Shown here: positions 1 through 5,742 of the stretch, in pieces
Layout: the number at the start of each line of letters is the position of its first letter
Numbering within the stretch: the stretch's first letter is position 1
Assembly: GCA_945788445.1 (NCBI GenBank)
Contig: CALZMA010000045.1
Location: 1 to 7,336 of the forward strand
Source: an uncultured Bacteroidales bacterium
GTDB taxonomy: Bacteria; Bacteroidota; Bacteroidia; Bacteroidales; Bacteroidaceae
Length of the DNA: 7,336 nucleotides
Direction: 5' to 3'
Program-made: the position numbers and the translations under genes
The notes under the pieces: generated by a model
The model's input: only the letters and a program-made list of their open reading frames with translations
Told to the model about the DNA's origin: nothing
Databases searched by the model: none

Positions 1-2
1 TC

Positions 3-41
3 GCCAAGCTCAAGTGAGCAAGCTCCCTTGAGTCTTTTGGC
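3..41. terminator. Strong hairpin, possible terminator of a plus-strand gene entering from the left
   Basis: A nearly perfect palindrome: CTCAAG (9-14) pairs with CTTGAG (27-32), GAGC (15/16-19) pairs with GCTC (22-25), and there is a single T/C mismatch between the two stems. The outer arms GCCAA (3-7) and TTGGC (37-41) can extend it. On the plus strand the core stem is followed by TCTTTT (33-38), a weak U-tract. A plus-strand reading frame enters from the left and stops at TGA 15-17 (…AKLK), so this may be the terminator of a convergent gene whose body lies outside the window. A second small palindrome, AACGA-AA-TCGTT, sits at 44-55. The pairing is seen directly; the terminator role is inference. 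Confidence 0.35.
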
Positions 42-59
42 TTAACGAAATCGTTGAGA

Positions 60-179
60 TTATAAGGATTATGAGGTCATGAGGTCATGAGGCTATAAGG
101 TTATAAAGTGTCTGACTAAAGGACTGCCTTCAAGAGTAACTTTATAACCTCATAACCTTGTTACCTCATAACCCCATAG
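60..179. repeat. Inverted pair of degenerate 8-base tandem arrays
   Basis: The left array is made of 8-base units at 60-67, then (after one extra base) at 69-76, 77-84, 85-92, 93-100 and 101-108: variants of TTATGAGG, TCATGAGG, CTATAAGG and TTATAAAG. The right array, 140-179, is five units of the reverse complement (CTTTATAA, CCTCATAA, CCTTGTTA, CCTCATAA, CCCCATAG). The innermost 12 bases pair perfectly (98-109 with 139-150) around a 29-base loop, and the outer units pair imperfectly, giving arms of about 40 bases. A separate small hairpin, CCATAG (174-179) with CTATGG (188-193), lies just beyond the stop of the DksA-like gene. No U-run follows on the minus strand, so this is not a textbook intrinsic terminator. 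No gene is supported in 1-219. Confidence 0.75.
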
Positions 180-219
180 CCTGAAGCCTATGGCCTACGT
201 GCACAGCGCGCTGGCCGTC

Positions 220-606
220 TTAGCCCTTGCGGTCCTTGGACTGCTTGGCTTCGATGCTGAGGGTGGCATGGGGCACGGCACGAAGGCGTTCTTTCGGTAT
301 GAGTTTGCCCGTGACGCGGCACACGCCGTAGGTTTTGTTTTCGATACGGCGAAGGGCGGCCTGCAGGCCCTGGATGAATTTCTGCTGGCGGGCGGCCATC
401 GTGGTGAGTTCTTCCTTGGTCTGGGTCATGGAGCCCTCTTCGAGCACTTTGTAGGTTGGCATCGTGTCGTCTACGTCGTTGCCACTGCGACCGGTGAGCG
501 TGTCCATCATTTGCTGGTAGTCACGACGTGCCAGTTCCATTTTTTCCAAAATAATCTGGCGGAACTCCTCCAGTTCCTCATCGGAATAACGTGTCTTTTC
601 TGCCAT
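220..606 (-). CDS. TraR/DksA-family (DksA-like) regulator with degenerate zinc site
   Basis: A 128-residue protein of the TraR/DksA family, whose members bind RNA polymerase in its secondary channel and tune transcription, classically together with ppGpp. Residues 1-90 are charged and helical, as expected for the family's coiled coil. An acidic stretch near residues 44-47 (DVDD) may correspond to the coiled-coil tip, but it is not a full DxxDxA match. The C-terminal region, residues 93-121 (YGVCRVTGKLIPKERL then AVPHATLSIEAK), aligns with the family's zinc finger. Only C96 remains of the four cysteines; the other positions are T99, S117 and A120, so zinc binding is doubtful. The ATG at 604-606 gives a protein of normal family length. 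It lies 144 bases downstream of ileS, as in related Bacteroidales where, from memory, this gene and then lspA follow ileS. No lspA is visible in the 219 bases downstream. I saw no convincing promoter of its own, so read-through from ileS is likely. Confidence 0.9.
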   Translation of the reverse strand: MAEKTRYSDEELEEFRQIILEKMELARRDYQQMMDTLTGRSGNDVDDTMPTYKVLEEGSMTQTKEELTTMAARQQKFIQGLQAALRRIENKTYGVCRVTGKLIPKERLRAVPHATLSIEAKQSKDRKG

Positions 607-655
607 GATGCTGAGAATGTGATAGATATAGGTTAAAGGTTGTTGGGAAGATATT

Positions 656-750
656 TACAATGAGGAATTAGGAATGAGGAATTAGGAATTGGGCTGCGCC
701 GCTGGGACGCTGGATTGTTCCTCATTCCTAATTCCTCATTCCTAATTGTA
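656..750. repeat. Inverted pair of 7-base tandem arrays between ileS and the DksA-like gene
   Basis: The left arm consists of 7-base units at 659-665, 666-672, 673-679, 680-686 and 687-693, alternating AATGAGG and AATTAGG, with AATTGGG last. The right arm (718-747) is the reverse complement of the same alternating units. Positions 666-689 and 724-747 form a perfect 24-base inverted repeat around a GC-rich 34-base loop (690-723). The outer ends are also inverted: TACAAT at 656-661 and ATTGTA at 745-750. The right end abuts the ileS stop codon (751-753). In RNA this would be a very stable long hairpin between two probably co-transcribed genes. There is no U-tract, so a processing or stabilising role is more plausible than intrinsic termination. 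That role is inference. Confidence 0.85.
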
Positions 751-3700
751 TTACGCTTTTTGGACAGCAATGCGTGCCTTGAAGCCGTCGAAGTCGAATT
801 CCTGTGCTTCGGCTGGCATTTCGTCCGTGAGCTGTACGGCATCGGCGAGCACCTGCTCTGCGATATAGTCGCCAAACATTGCGGCCGCCTCGCGGAGGGC
901 TTCAACGGGCTGGAGGCTGACGATGATGCGGTCGGTGATTTGCAGGCCGAGGTCCTTGCGGAAGCCCTGGATGCGCTTCACCACTTCGCGGGCCAGACCC
1001 TCGCAGCGGAGTGCCGGGGTGATTTCGAGGTCGAGGGCCACGGTGAGGCTGCCTTCGTTGGCCACCGTCCAGCCGGGCATGTCCTCGCTGATGATTTCCA
1101 CATCGGAGCGCTCCACGGTTACTTCCTGGCCTTCCACTTCGAGCGAAAGCTGGCCTTCGGCATCGAGGCGGTTGATGTGGGCCTGGTCGAGGGCGAGCAC
1201 GGCGGCATTCACGGCCTTCATAAGCTTGCCGAACTTCTTGCCCATCACGCGGAAGTTGCACTTCACCTTCTTTTCGAGCATGTCGGCATTGGCAAAGCGG
1301 AGTTCCTTCACGTTCACCTCATCGAGAATGAGCTGGCAAACGCTCTCGAGGTCCTCGCGCAGGCAGCTGTCGGTCACGGGGATGGAGATGCACTGGAGCG
1401 GCTGGCGCACATTCACCTGCTCCTTCTTGCGGAGGGAGTGGACCATGGAGCAGACCGTCTGGGCCAGCTTCATGCGGCGCTCGCGGACGGAATCGATGGC
1501 ATCCTCGCAGGCTACGGGGAACTTGGCGAGGTGTACGCTGGGCGCTTCGCCGCTGAGACCGCGGGTGAGGTCGCAGTAGAGGCGGTCGGCATAGAAGGGG
1601 GCAATGGGGGCCATGAGCTTGGACACGGTGAGCAGGCAGCTGTAGAGCGTCTGGTAGGCGCTGAGCTTGTCGGTGTCCATTTCGCCGCCCCAGAAGCGCT
1701 TGCGGCTGAGGCGCACGTGCCAGTTGGAGAGGTTGTCGATGACGAACGACTGTATCATGCGGCCGGCGCGGGTGGGCTCGTAGTCGTTGTAGGCGGCGCC
1801 GACTTCCTTGATCAGCGTGTTGAGCTCGGAGAGAATCCAGCGGTCGATGCCCGGGCGCTCGGCCAGGGGAACCTGCGGTGCCGTGGGGTCGAAGTCGTCG
1901 ACGTTGGCGTACATCGCGAAGAAGGAATAGGTCTGGAAGAGCTTGCCGAAGAAGGTGCGGGCCACTTCCTGCACGCCCTCCTCGTCGAACTTGAGGTTGT
2001 CCCAGGGCGAAGAGTTGGTAATCATGTACCAGCGCAGGGGGTCGGAGCCGTAATCCTTGATGGCCTTGAAGGGGTCTACGGCATTGCCCAGTCGCTTCGA
2101 CATCTTGTTGCCGTTCTTGTCGAGCACGAGGCCGTTGCTGATGACGGCCTTGAAGGCCACGCTGTCGAAGACCATCGTGGCGATGGCGTGGAGCGTGAAG
2201 AACCAGCCGCGGGTCTGGTCCACGCCTTCGGCAATGAAGTCGGCGGGATAGACGGTGCGGGTGTCGAGCAGTTCTTTATTTTCAAAAGGATAGTGGATTT
2301 GGGCGTAGGGCATCGAACCCGAGTCGAACCATACGTCGATGAGGTCGGCCTCGCGGTGCATGGGCTTGCCCGTGGGGGAGACGAGCACGATGTTGTCCAC
2401 ATAGGGACGGTGCAGGTCGATGCGGTGGTAGTTTTCCTTGGAATAGTCGCCGGGCACGAAGCCTTTCTCCTTGAGGGGGTTGGAGGCCATTACGCCTGCA
2501 GCCACGCTCTTCTCAATTTCGTCGAAGAGCTGGGCGAGCGAACTGATGCAGATTTCCTCGCGGGTCTCGGCATTGCGCCAGATGGGCAGCGGCGTGCCCC
2601 AATAGCGCGAGCGGCTGAGGTTCCAGTCGTTGAGGTTCTCGAGCCATTTGCCGAAGCGGCCCGTACCGGTCGAGGAAGGTTTCCAGAGAATGGTATCGTT
2701 GAGTTCCATCATGCGCTCCTTGAGGGCGGAGCTGCGGATGAACCAGCTGTCGAGCGGATAGTAAAGCACGGGCTTGTCGGTGCGCCAGCAGTGGGGATAG
2801 TTGTGGACATGCTTTTCGATGCGGAAGGCGAGTCCGGCCTGCTTCATCTCCATGCAGAGCACGATGTTGAGGTCCTCGGCCTTGGCAGCGGCGGCCTCGT
2901 CGTATTTGCCGTCCTTGTTGAATTCGGGAGCGTAGGCATTCTTCACGAAGTCGCCGGCGTGGTGGGCGTAAGCCTCGCGGTTCACGCAGGCCGTCACGAA
3001 GTTTTCGGCGAGTTCGTCGATGGTGTAGTATTTACCCGTGAGGTCCACCATGGGGCGGGTTTCTCCGGCCTTGTTGATGAGGAAAAGCGAGGGGATGGCA
3101 GCCGCCTTGGCCACCTTGGCATCGTCTGCACCGAAGGTGGGGGCAATGTGTACGATACCCGTACCGTCTTCGGTCGTCACGTAGTCGCCGGGGATGACGC
3201 GGAAGGCCTGTTCTTCGAGTTCCACGAAGCGGTCCACGCCGGCCTCAAAGCATTTCTCGGGATGGGCGGCGGCATATTCCTTCACGAAGTCGGCGGCATT
3301 CTCGTCCACCTTCTCCACAGGCTTCACCCAGGGCATGAGCTGTGCGTAGTGCATGCCAACAAGTTCCGAGCCCTTCCACTCGCCCACCTTGCGCCAGGGC
3401 ACGAGCTTGTCGCCGGGCTTGTAGGCATCGAAGTCGGCGTTTTCGCCTTCGGCCTTGAAATAAGCCTTCACGAGGTCGGCAGCGAGCACGGCCGTGATGG
3501 GTTCGGCGGTGTAGGGGTTGAAGGTTTGCAGGGCCACGTAAGTAAAGCTCGGGCCCACGCAGAGAGCGGTGTTGGAGGGCAGCGTCCAGGGCGTAGTGGT
3601 CCACGCGAGGAAGCAGGGCTTGCCCCATTGGGCCATTTCGGGCTTGGGGTCGAGGATGGAGAAGAGCGCCGTGACGGTCGTGTCCTTCACGTCGCGGTAG

Positions 3701-4296
3701 CAGCCGGGCTGGTTCAGCTCGTGCGAACTGAGGCCGGTGCCTGCTGCGGGGGAATAGGGCTGGATGGTGTAGCCCTTATACAGGAGTCCCTTCTCGTAGA
3801 GCTGTCCGAGCAGCCACCAGAGGGTTTCGATATAGGAGTTTTCGTAAGTGATATAGGGATTTTCCATGTCTACCCAATAGCCCATCAGATGGCTGAGGTC
3901 GGTCCACTCCTGGGTAAACATCATGACGTTTTGGCGGCAACGCGCATTGTACTCTTCAATGGAAACGCTCTTGCCGATGTCTTCCTTCGTAATGCCCAAT
4001 TCCTTCTCCACGCCGAGTTCCACGGGCAGTCCGTGGGTGTCCCAACCGGCCTTGCGCTTCACCTGGAAGCCCTGCATGGTCTTGTAGCGGCAGAACACGT
4101 CCTTGATGGTGCGTGCCATCACGTGGTGAATGCCGGGATGTCCGTTGGCCGAAGGAGGGCCTTCAAAAAAGACGAAGGAAGGACATCCTTCGCGCTCGCT
4201 CATACTTTTGTGGAACAAGTCCTGCTTATCCCACTCTTGGAGTACCTCTTCGTTTACTTGATAAAGATTAAGCCTTGCGCGTTCAGTAAATTTCAT
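751..4296 (-). CDS. ileS: Isoleucyl-tRNA synthetase, eukaryote-like type 2 with GIHH signature
   Basis: A cytoplasmic class I aminoacyl-tRNA synthetase that charges tRNA-Ile and is essential for translation; 1181 residues. The Rossmann catalytic core begins with the signature region at residues 47-58 (PPSANG then HPGIHH). Aligned to E. coli [12 protein letters not shown], the HIGH tetrad reads G55-I56-H57-H58. WDTHGLPVE follows at 85-93. The CP1 editing domain shows the threonine-rich TTTPWTLPSN (233-242) and GTGIVHIAPTFGADD (378-392). WFDSGSMPY (656-664) precedes the second signature KMSKR (731-735), the type 2 form rather than KMSKS. The anticodon-binding helical domain carries NLSNWHVRLSRKRFW (855-869), and a long C-terminal extension follows. 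The ATG at 4294-4296 gives the N-terminus usual for Bacteroidales IleRS. The gene has its own promoter about 70-100 bases upstream, separate from the panB operon. It probably continues into the DksA-like gene. Confidence 0.98.
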   Translation of the reverse strand: MKFTERARLNLYQVNEEVLQEWDKQDLFHKSMSEREGCPSFVFFEGPPSANGHPGIHHVMARTIKDVFCRYKTMQGFQVKRKAGWDTHGLPVELGVEKELGITKEDIGKSVSIEEYNARCRQNVMMFTQEWTDLSHLMGYWVDMENPYITYENSYIETLWWLLGQLYEKGLLYKGYTIQPYSPAAGTGLSSHELNQPGCYRDVKDTTVTALFSILDPKPEMAQWGKPCFLAWTTTPWTLPSNTALCVGPSFTYVALQTFNPYTAEPITAVLAADLVKAYFKAEGENADFDAYKPGDKLVPWRKVGEWKGSELVGMHYAQLMPWVKPVEKVDENAADFVKEYAAAHPEKCFEAGVDRFVELEEQAFRVIPGDYVTTEDGTGIVHIAPTFGADDAKVAKAAAIPSLFLINKAGETRPMVDLTGKYYTIDELAENFVTACVNREAYAHHAGDFVKNAYAPEFNKDGKYDEAAAAKAEDLNIVLCMEMKQAGLAFRIEKHVHNYPHCWRTDKPVLYYPLDSWFIRSSALKERMMELNDTILWKPSSTGTGRFGKWLENLNDWNLSRSRYWGTPLPIWRNAETREEICISSLAQLFDEIEKSVAAGVMASNPLKEKGFVPGDYSKENYHRIDLHRPYVDNIVLVSPTGKPMHREADLIDVWFDSGSMPYAQIHYPFENKELLDTRTVYPADFIAEGVDQTRGWFFTLHAIATMVFDSVAFKAVISNGLVLDKNGNKMSKRLGNAVDPFKAIKDYGSDPLRWYMITNSSPWDNLKFDEEGVQEVARTFFGKLFQTYSFFAMYANVDDFDPTAPQVPLAERPGIDRWILSELNTLIKEVGAAYNDYEPTRAGRMIQSFVIDNLSNWHVRLSRKRFWGGEMDTDKLSAYQTLYSCLLTVSKLMAPIAPFYADRLYCDLTRGLSGEAPSVHLAKFPVACEDAIDSVRERRMKLAQTVCSMVHSLRKKEQVNVRQPLQCISIPVTDSCLREDLESVCQLILDEVNVKELRFANADMLEKKVKCNFRVMGKKFGKLMKAVNAAVLALDQAHINRLDAEGQLSLEVEGQEVTVERSDVEIISEDMPGWTVANEGSLTVALDLEITPALRCEGLAREVVKRIQGFRKDLGLQITDRIIVSLQPVEALREAAAMFGDYIAEQVLADAVQLTDEMPAEAQEFDFDGFKARIAVQKA

Positions 4297-4317
4297 TGTT
4301 TATCTTGTTTTCGGACT

Positions 4318-4348
4318 GCCTTTCGCTGTAAGCCGACAGCGGAGAGGC
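4318..4348 (-). promoter_or_regulatory. ileS: Hairpin in the ileS leader
   Basis: Read on the minus strand, the roughly 65-base leader between the predicted ileS transcription start and its ATG folds as CGCTGT/ACAGCG (4336-4341 with 4324-4329) with a six-base loop. It can be extended by GCCT/AGGC (4345-4348 with 4318-4321) across a small internal loop. The pairing is seen directly. No T-box features (specifier loop, antiterminator with NCCA-binding bulge) are visible, and T-boxes are not expected in this phylum. Whether it regulates ileS is unknown. Confidence 0.35.
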
Positions 4349-4369
4349 ACTATATTCTATTTTGCGCCG

Positions 4370-4400
4370 CAAAGATAGTGCAAACCGAAAGCAGAGCAAA
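4370..4400 (-). promoter_or_regulatory. ileS: ileS promoter (Bacteroidetes -33/-7 type)
   Basis: On the minus strand TTTG (complement of 4397-4400) is followed after exactly 19 bases by TATCTTTG (complement of 4370-4377). This matches the Bacteroidetes primary sigma factor consensus TTTG, 19-21 bases, TAnnTTTG in full. Transcription would start near 4363, giving a leader of about 65 bases before the ileS ATG. The -33 box lies inside the left arm of the hairpin repeat at 4390-4431. The whole unit is closely similar to the promoter at 7281-7311. Confidence 0.85.
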
Positions 4401-4431
4401 GAAAAGCCGTAGGATTTTCATTTGCTTTGCT
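4390..4431. repeat. Interspersed hairpin repeat, full copy (A)
   Basis: An inverted repeat: AGCAGAGCAAA (4390-4400) pairs with TTTGCTTTGCT (4421-4431), with one G/T position. GAAAA (4401-4405) pairs with TTTTC (4415-4419), with A4420 bulged, and CC (4407-4408) pairs with GG (4412-4413) around a three-base loop GTA. The right half recurs at 4514-4538 (24 of 25 bases, reading on to 4435 here) and the left half and loop recur at 7301-7336, where the loop is GAA. TTTG occurs facing outward in both arms; the left-arm copy (minus strand) is the -33 box of ileS. Confidence 0.8.
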
Positions 4432-4463
4432 GAGGGGATAGATATTTCTGCGTTCAATGCAAA

Positions 4464-4488
4464 GGGCTGAAAGTCCTTTCTTTAGCCC
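4464..4488. repeat. Hairpin in the MFS-ileS spacer
   Basis: GGGCT (4464-4468) pairs with AGCCC (4484-4488) and GAAAG (4469-4473) pairs with CTTTC (4476-4480), with TTT (4481-4483) bulged on one side. It is a strong imperfect palindrome four bases away from the next hairpin. No poly-U run follows on the minus strand, so it is not a standard terminator. Its origin and role are unknown; it may belong to the mosaic of repeats filling this spacer. Confidence 0.6.
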
Positions 4489-4492
4489 CCAG

Positions 4493-4511
4493 CCCAAGGC
4501 AACGCCTTGGG
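4493..4511. repeat. Perfect 8-base-pair hairpin adjoining repeat copy B
   Basis: CCCAAGGC (4493-4500) and GCCTTGGG (4504-4511) are perfect inverted repeats around a three-base loop AAC. It directly adjoins the half repeat at 4514-4538, where the left arm of that repeat would be expected. On the minus strand it lies 66-84 bases past the MFS stop codon. It could help to end or protect the 3' end of the operon message, but no U-tract follows. Confidence 0.6.
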
Positions 4512-4513
4512 GA

Positions 4514-4538
4514 AGGATTTTCATTTGCTCTGCTGAGG
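4514..4538. repeat. Interspersed hairpin repeat, half copy (B)
   Basis: These 25 bases match 4411-4435 of copy A at 24 positions. The only difference (C4530 against T4427) restores a perfect complement to the left arm of copies A and C, so B appears to carry the canonical right arm TTTGCTCTGCT. Its own left arm is missing and is replaced by the unrelated hairpin at 4493-4511, which suggests a mosaic arrangement. Confidence 0.7.
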
Positions 4539-4553
4539 TGCAGCCTATTTTAT

Positions 4554-4569
4554 AAAAAGGCAAACTGCC
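4554..4569 (-). terminator. Possible weak intrinsic terminator after the MFS gene
   Basis: On the minus strand GGCA (complement of 4566-4569), loop GTT, TGCC (complement of 4559-4562) is followed by TTTTT (complement of 4554-4558), starting 8 bases beyond the stop codon. A second palindrome, GCCT…AGGC with an AT-rich centre, overlaps at 4543-4561. The stem is only four base pairs, so termination may be inefficient. Confidence 0.3.
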
Positions 4570-4576
4570 AAACTCC

Positions 4577-5701
4577 CTACTTCCCTACCCTACCGAAGAA
4601 CCATCGGAACAGGAAACAGAGGGTGCAGAGGGCTACATCGAAGAGGCCGATGCTGAGGCCCCAACAAGCCGTGGCGGCAAAACCGATGGCGAAGGAAAGT
4701 CGCCAGGAGAGCATGTAAGTGTTTTGCGCCGTGCCGCGCTGGCAATGTTCGGCCTGCCAAATCCAGAGCTGCAAGTGGCGGGCCGACAGATTGCCCACAC
4801 CGAAACCGAGGAGCACAAACATGGGCCAGAAGTCGGGCTGTACGCCCACCTTGGGCAGACAGAGGGCGAGGAGCAACAGGACGTAGGAAAGATAGCCGAA
4901 CCACGGCAGGCGGTCGAAACGCTCCCGGGCCAGAAGGGCCCACAGGAAGGCAAGCACCGTGCCGCCCACCAACAGGAGGCAGGCCTCGAGACCGATGGGC
5001 GCAGCCACCACGCGGCCCAGGAGCCACGGTGCGGCAAACATGGTGAGCGAAAGGCGCCACGAACCCGGCCACACAAAGCGGTCGAGCGTCAGCAGCGGCA
5101 CTTTCACGGGTGCCTTGAGCGGCACTTCTGTCTGTGCCACCAACAGGAAGGCTACCACACAGGGGAGGAGCGACCAGAGCCAAGCCGCCGGAAGGGGGAA
5201 CAGGAGCTGCAACAGAAAGCCGAGGGCTATGCCCAAGGGAATGCCGATGCGACCGGCCCAGGCGTAGAAGTTGTCGCCGGGACTGCGCCAGCGCGAGGGG
5301 AGCACATCGTTCACCAACGTGGTGCCCAGGGCGGTCTGCACGATGCCGAACGTGAGGCCCTGCACACCGTGGAAGAGGACGAGCGTGGCCTCGGTGCCAG
5401 TCATGTTGTACTCGTAGACGGGCAGGATGCTCAGAAAGAGCATGGAGCGCAAGCAAACGCCCTTGCGCGAACGGCGTTCCATCATGTACGCCCCCAGCGG
5501 CCCGGGCAGCACCATGCCCGCGGCAAAGGCCAGCACGGCATAGCCCACCGTGGCCGCGCCAGCCCCGATGGTCTGCGCAGCTGCAGCGATGAGGGGTATC
5601 ATGCTGAAGACGTAGACATGGAGAAGCGCGTTGGCCACCGCCAGACTGAGAAAGCGTCCGCCCAGCAGGGGGTTAGGGAGTGATGACTTTTCAAGTTCCA
5701 T
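4577..5701 (-). CDS. MFS-like integral membrane transporter, substrate unknown
   Basis: A 374-residue, highly hydrophobic protein with about 12 predicted membrane segments (roughly 17-37, 47-66, 82-97, 104-125, 148-168, 172-190, 214-233, 237-257, 268-283, 290-306, 332-350, 352-369). A basic loop after the second segment (GPLGAYMMERRSRKG, 67-81) resembles a degenerate form of the MFS motif A (GxxxDRxGRR). A second basic/aromatic loop lies near 258-267, at the equivalent place in the second half. GRIGIPLG (150-157) in the fifth segment recalls the glycine/proline-rich motif C. It is slightly shorter than usual for MFS (around 400) but complete, in the inner membrane. The ATG at 5699-5701 lies 41 bases after the panB stop, so it is probably co-transcribed with panB. 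A role in moving pantoate, pantothenate or a related compound is tempting but rests only on position. No substrate can be read from the sequence. Confidence 0.85.
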   Translation of the reverse strand: MELEKSSLPNPLLGGRFLSLAVANALLHVYVFSMIPLIAAAAQTIGAGAATVGYAVLAFAAGMVLPGPLGAYMMERRSRKGVCLRSMLFLSILPVYEYNMTGTEATLVLFHGVQGLTFGIVQTALGTTLVNDVLPSRWRSPGDNFYAWAGRIGIPLGIALGFLLQLLFPLPAAWLWSLLPCVVAFLLVAQTEVPLKAPVKVPLLTLDRFVWPGSWRLSLTMFAAPWLLGRVVAAPIGLEACLLLVGGTVLAFLWALLARERFDRLPWFGYLSYVLLLLALCLPKVGVQPDFWPMFVLLGFGVGNLSARHLQLWIWQAEHCQRGTAQNTYMLSWRLSFAIGFAATACWGLSIGLFDVALCTLCFLFRWFFGRVGK

Positions 5702-5742
5702 TGTACGGAAAAATAGGTGACACTCAGCAGAGCACGACAGGA

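Noticed and set aside
60..179. CRISPR array
   Set aside because: The units are 8 bases long, contiguous and without spacers, and half are inverted. No cas gene is present.
190..636. A 148-codon plus-strand open frame opposite the DksA-like gene
   Set aside because: No family resemblance; the minus-strand product is a clear TraR/DksA member.
656..750. Intrinsic terminator after ileS
   Set aside because: The long hairpin is not GC-rich in its stem and no U-tract follows on the minus strand.
656..750. Miniature inverted-repeat transposable element
   Set aside because: There are inverted ends, but the whole structure is explained by tandem heptamers. No target-site duplication or terminal sequence tied to a known transposase is visible.
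4297..4369. T-box riboswitch in the ileS leader
   Set aside because: The leader is only about 65 bases, lacks the conserved T-box sequence and has no terminator/antiterminator pair.
715..4470. A 1251-codon open frame on the plus strand, antisense to ileS
   Set aside because: It mirrors ileS along its entire length and has low-complexity His/Gly/Glu-rich content typical of the complement of a GC-rich coding frame. The minus-strand frame carries all IleRS signatures.
4357..4563. A 68-codon minus-strand open frame between the MFS gene and ileS
   Set aside because: It runs through the hairpin repeats and the ileS promoter, has no recognisable features, and its codons are explained by the repeats.
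4724..5683. A 319-codon plus-strand open frame opposite the MFS gene
   Set aside because: Its composition is rich in Gln, Glu, His and Arg without any recognisable domain. The minus-strand frame shows regular membrane segments.
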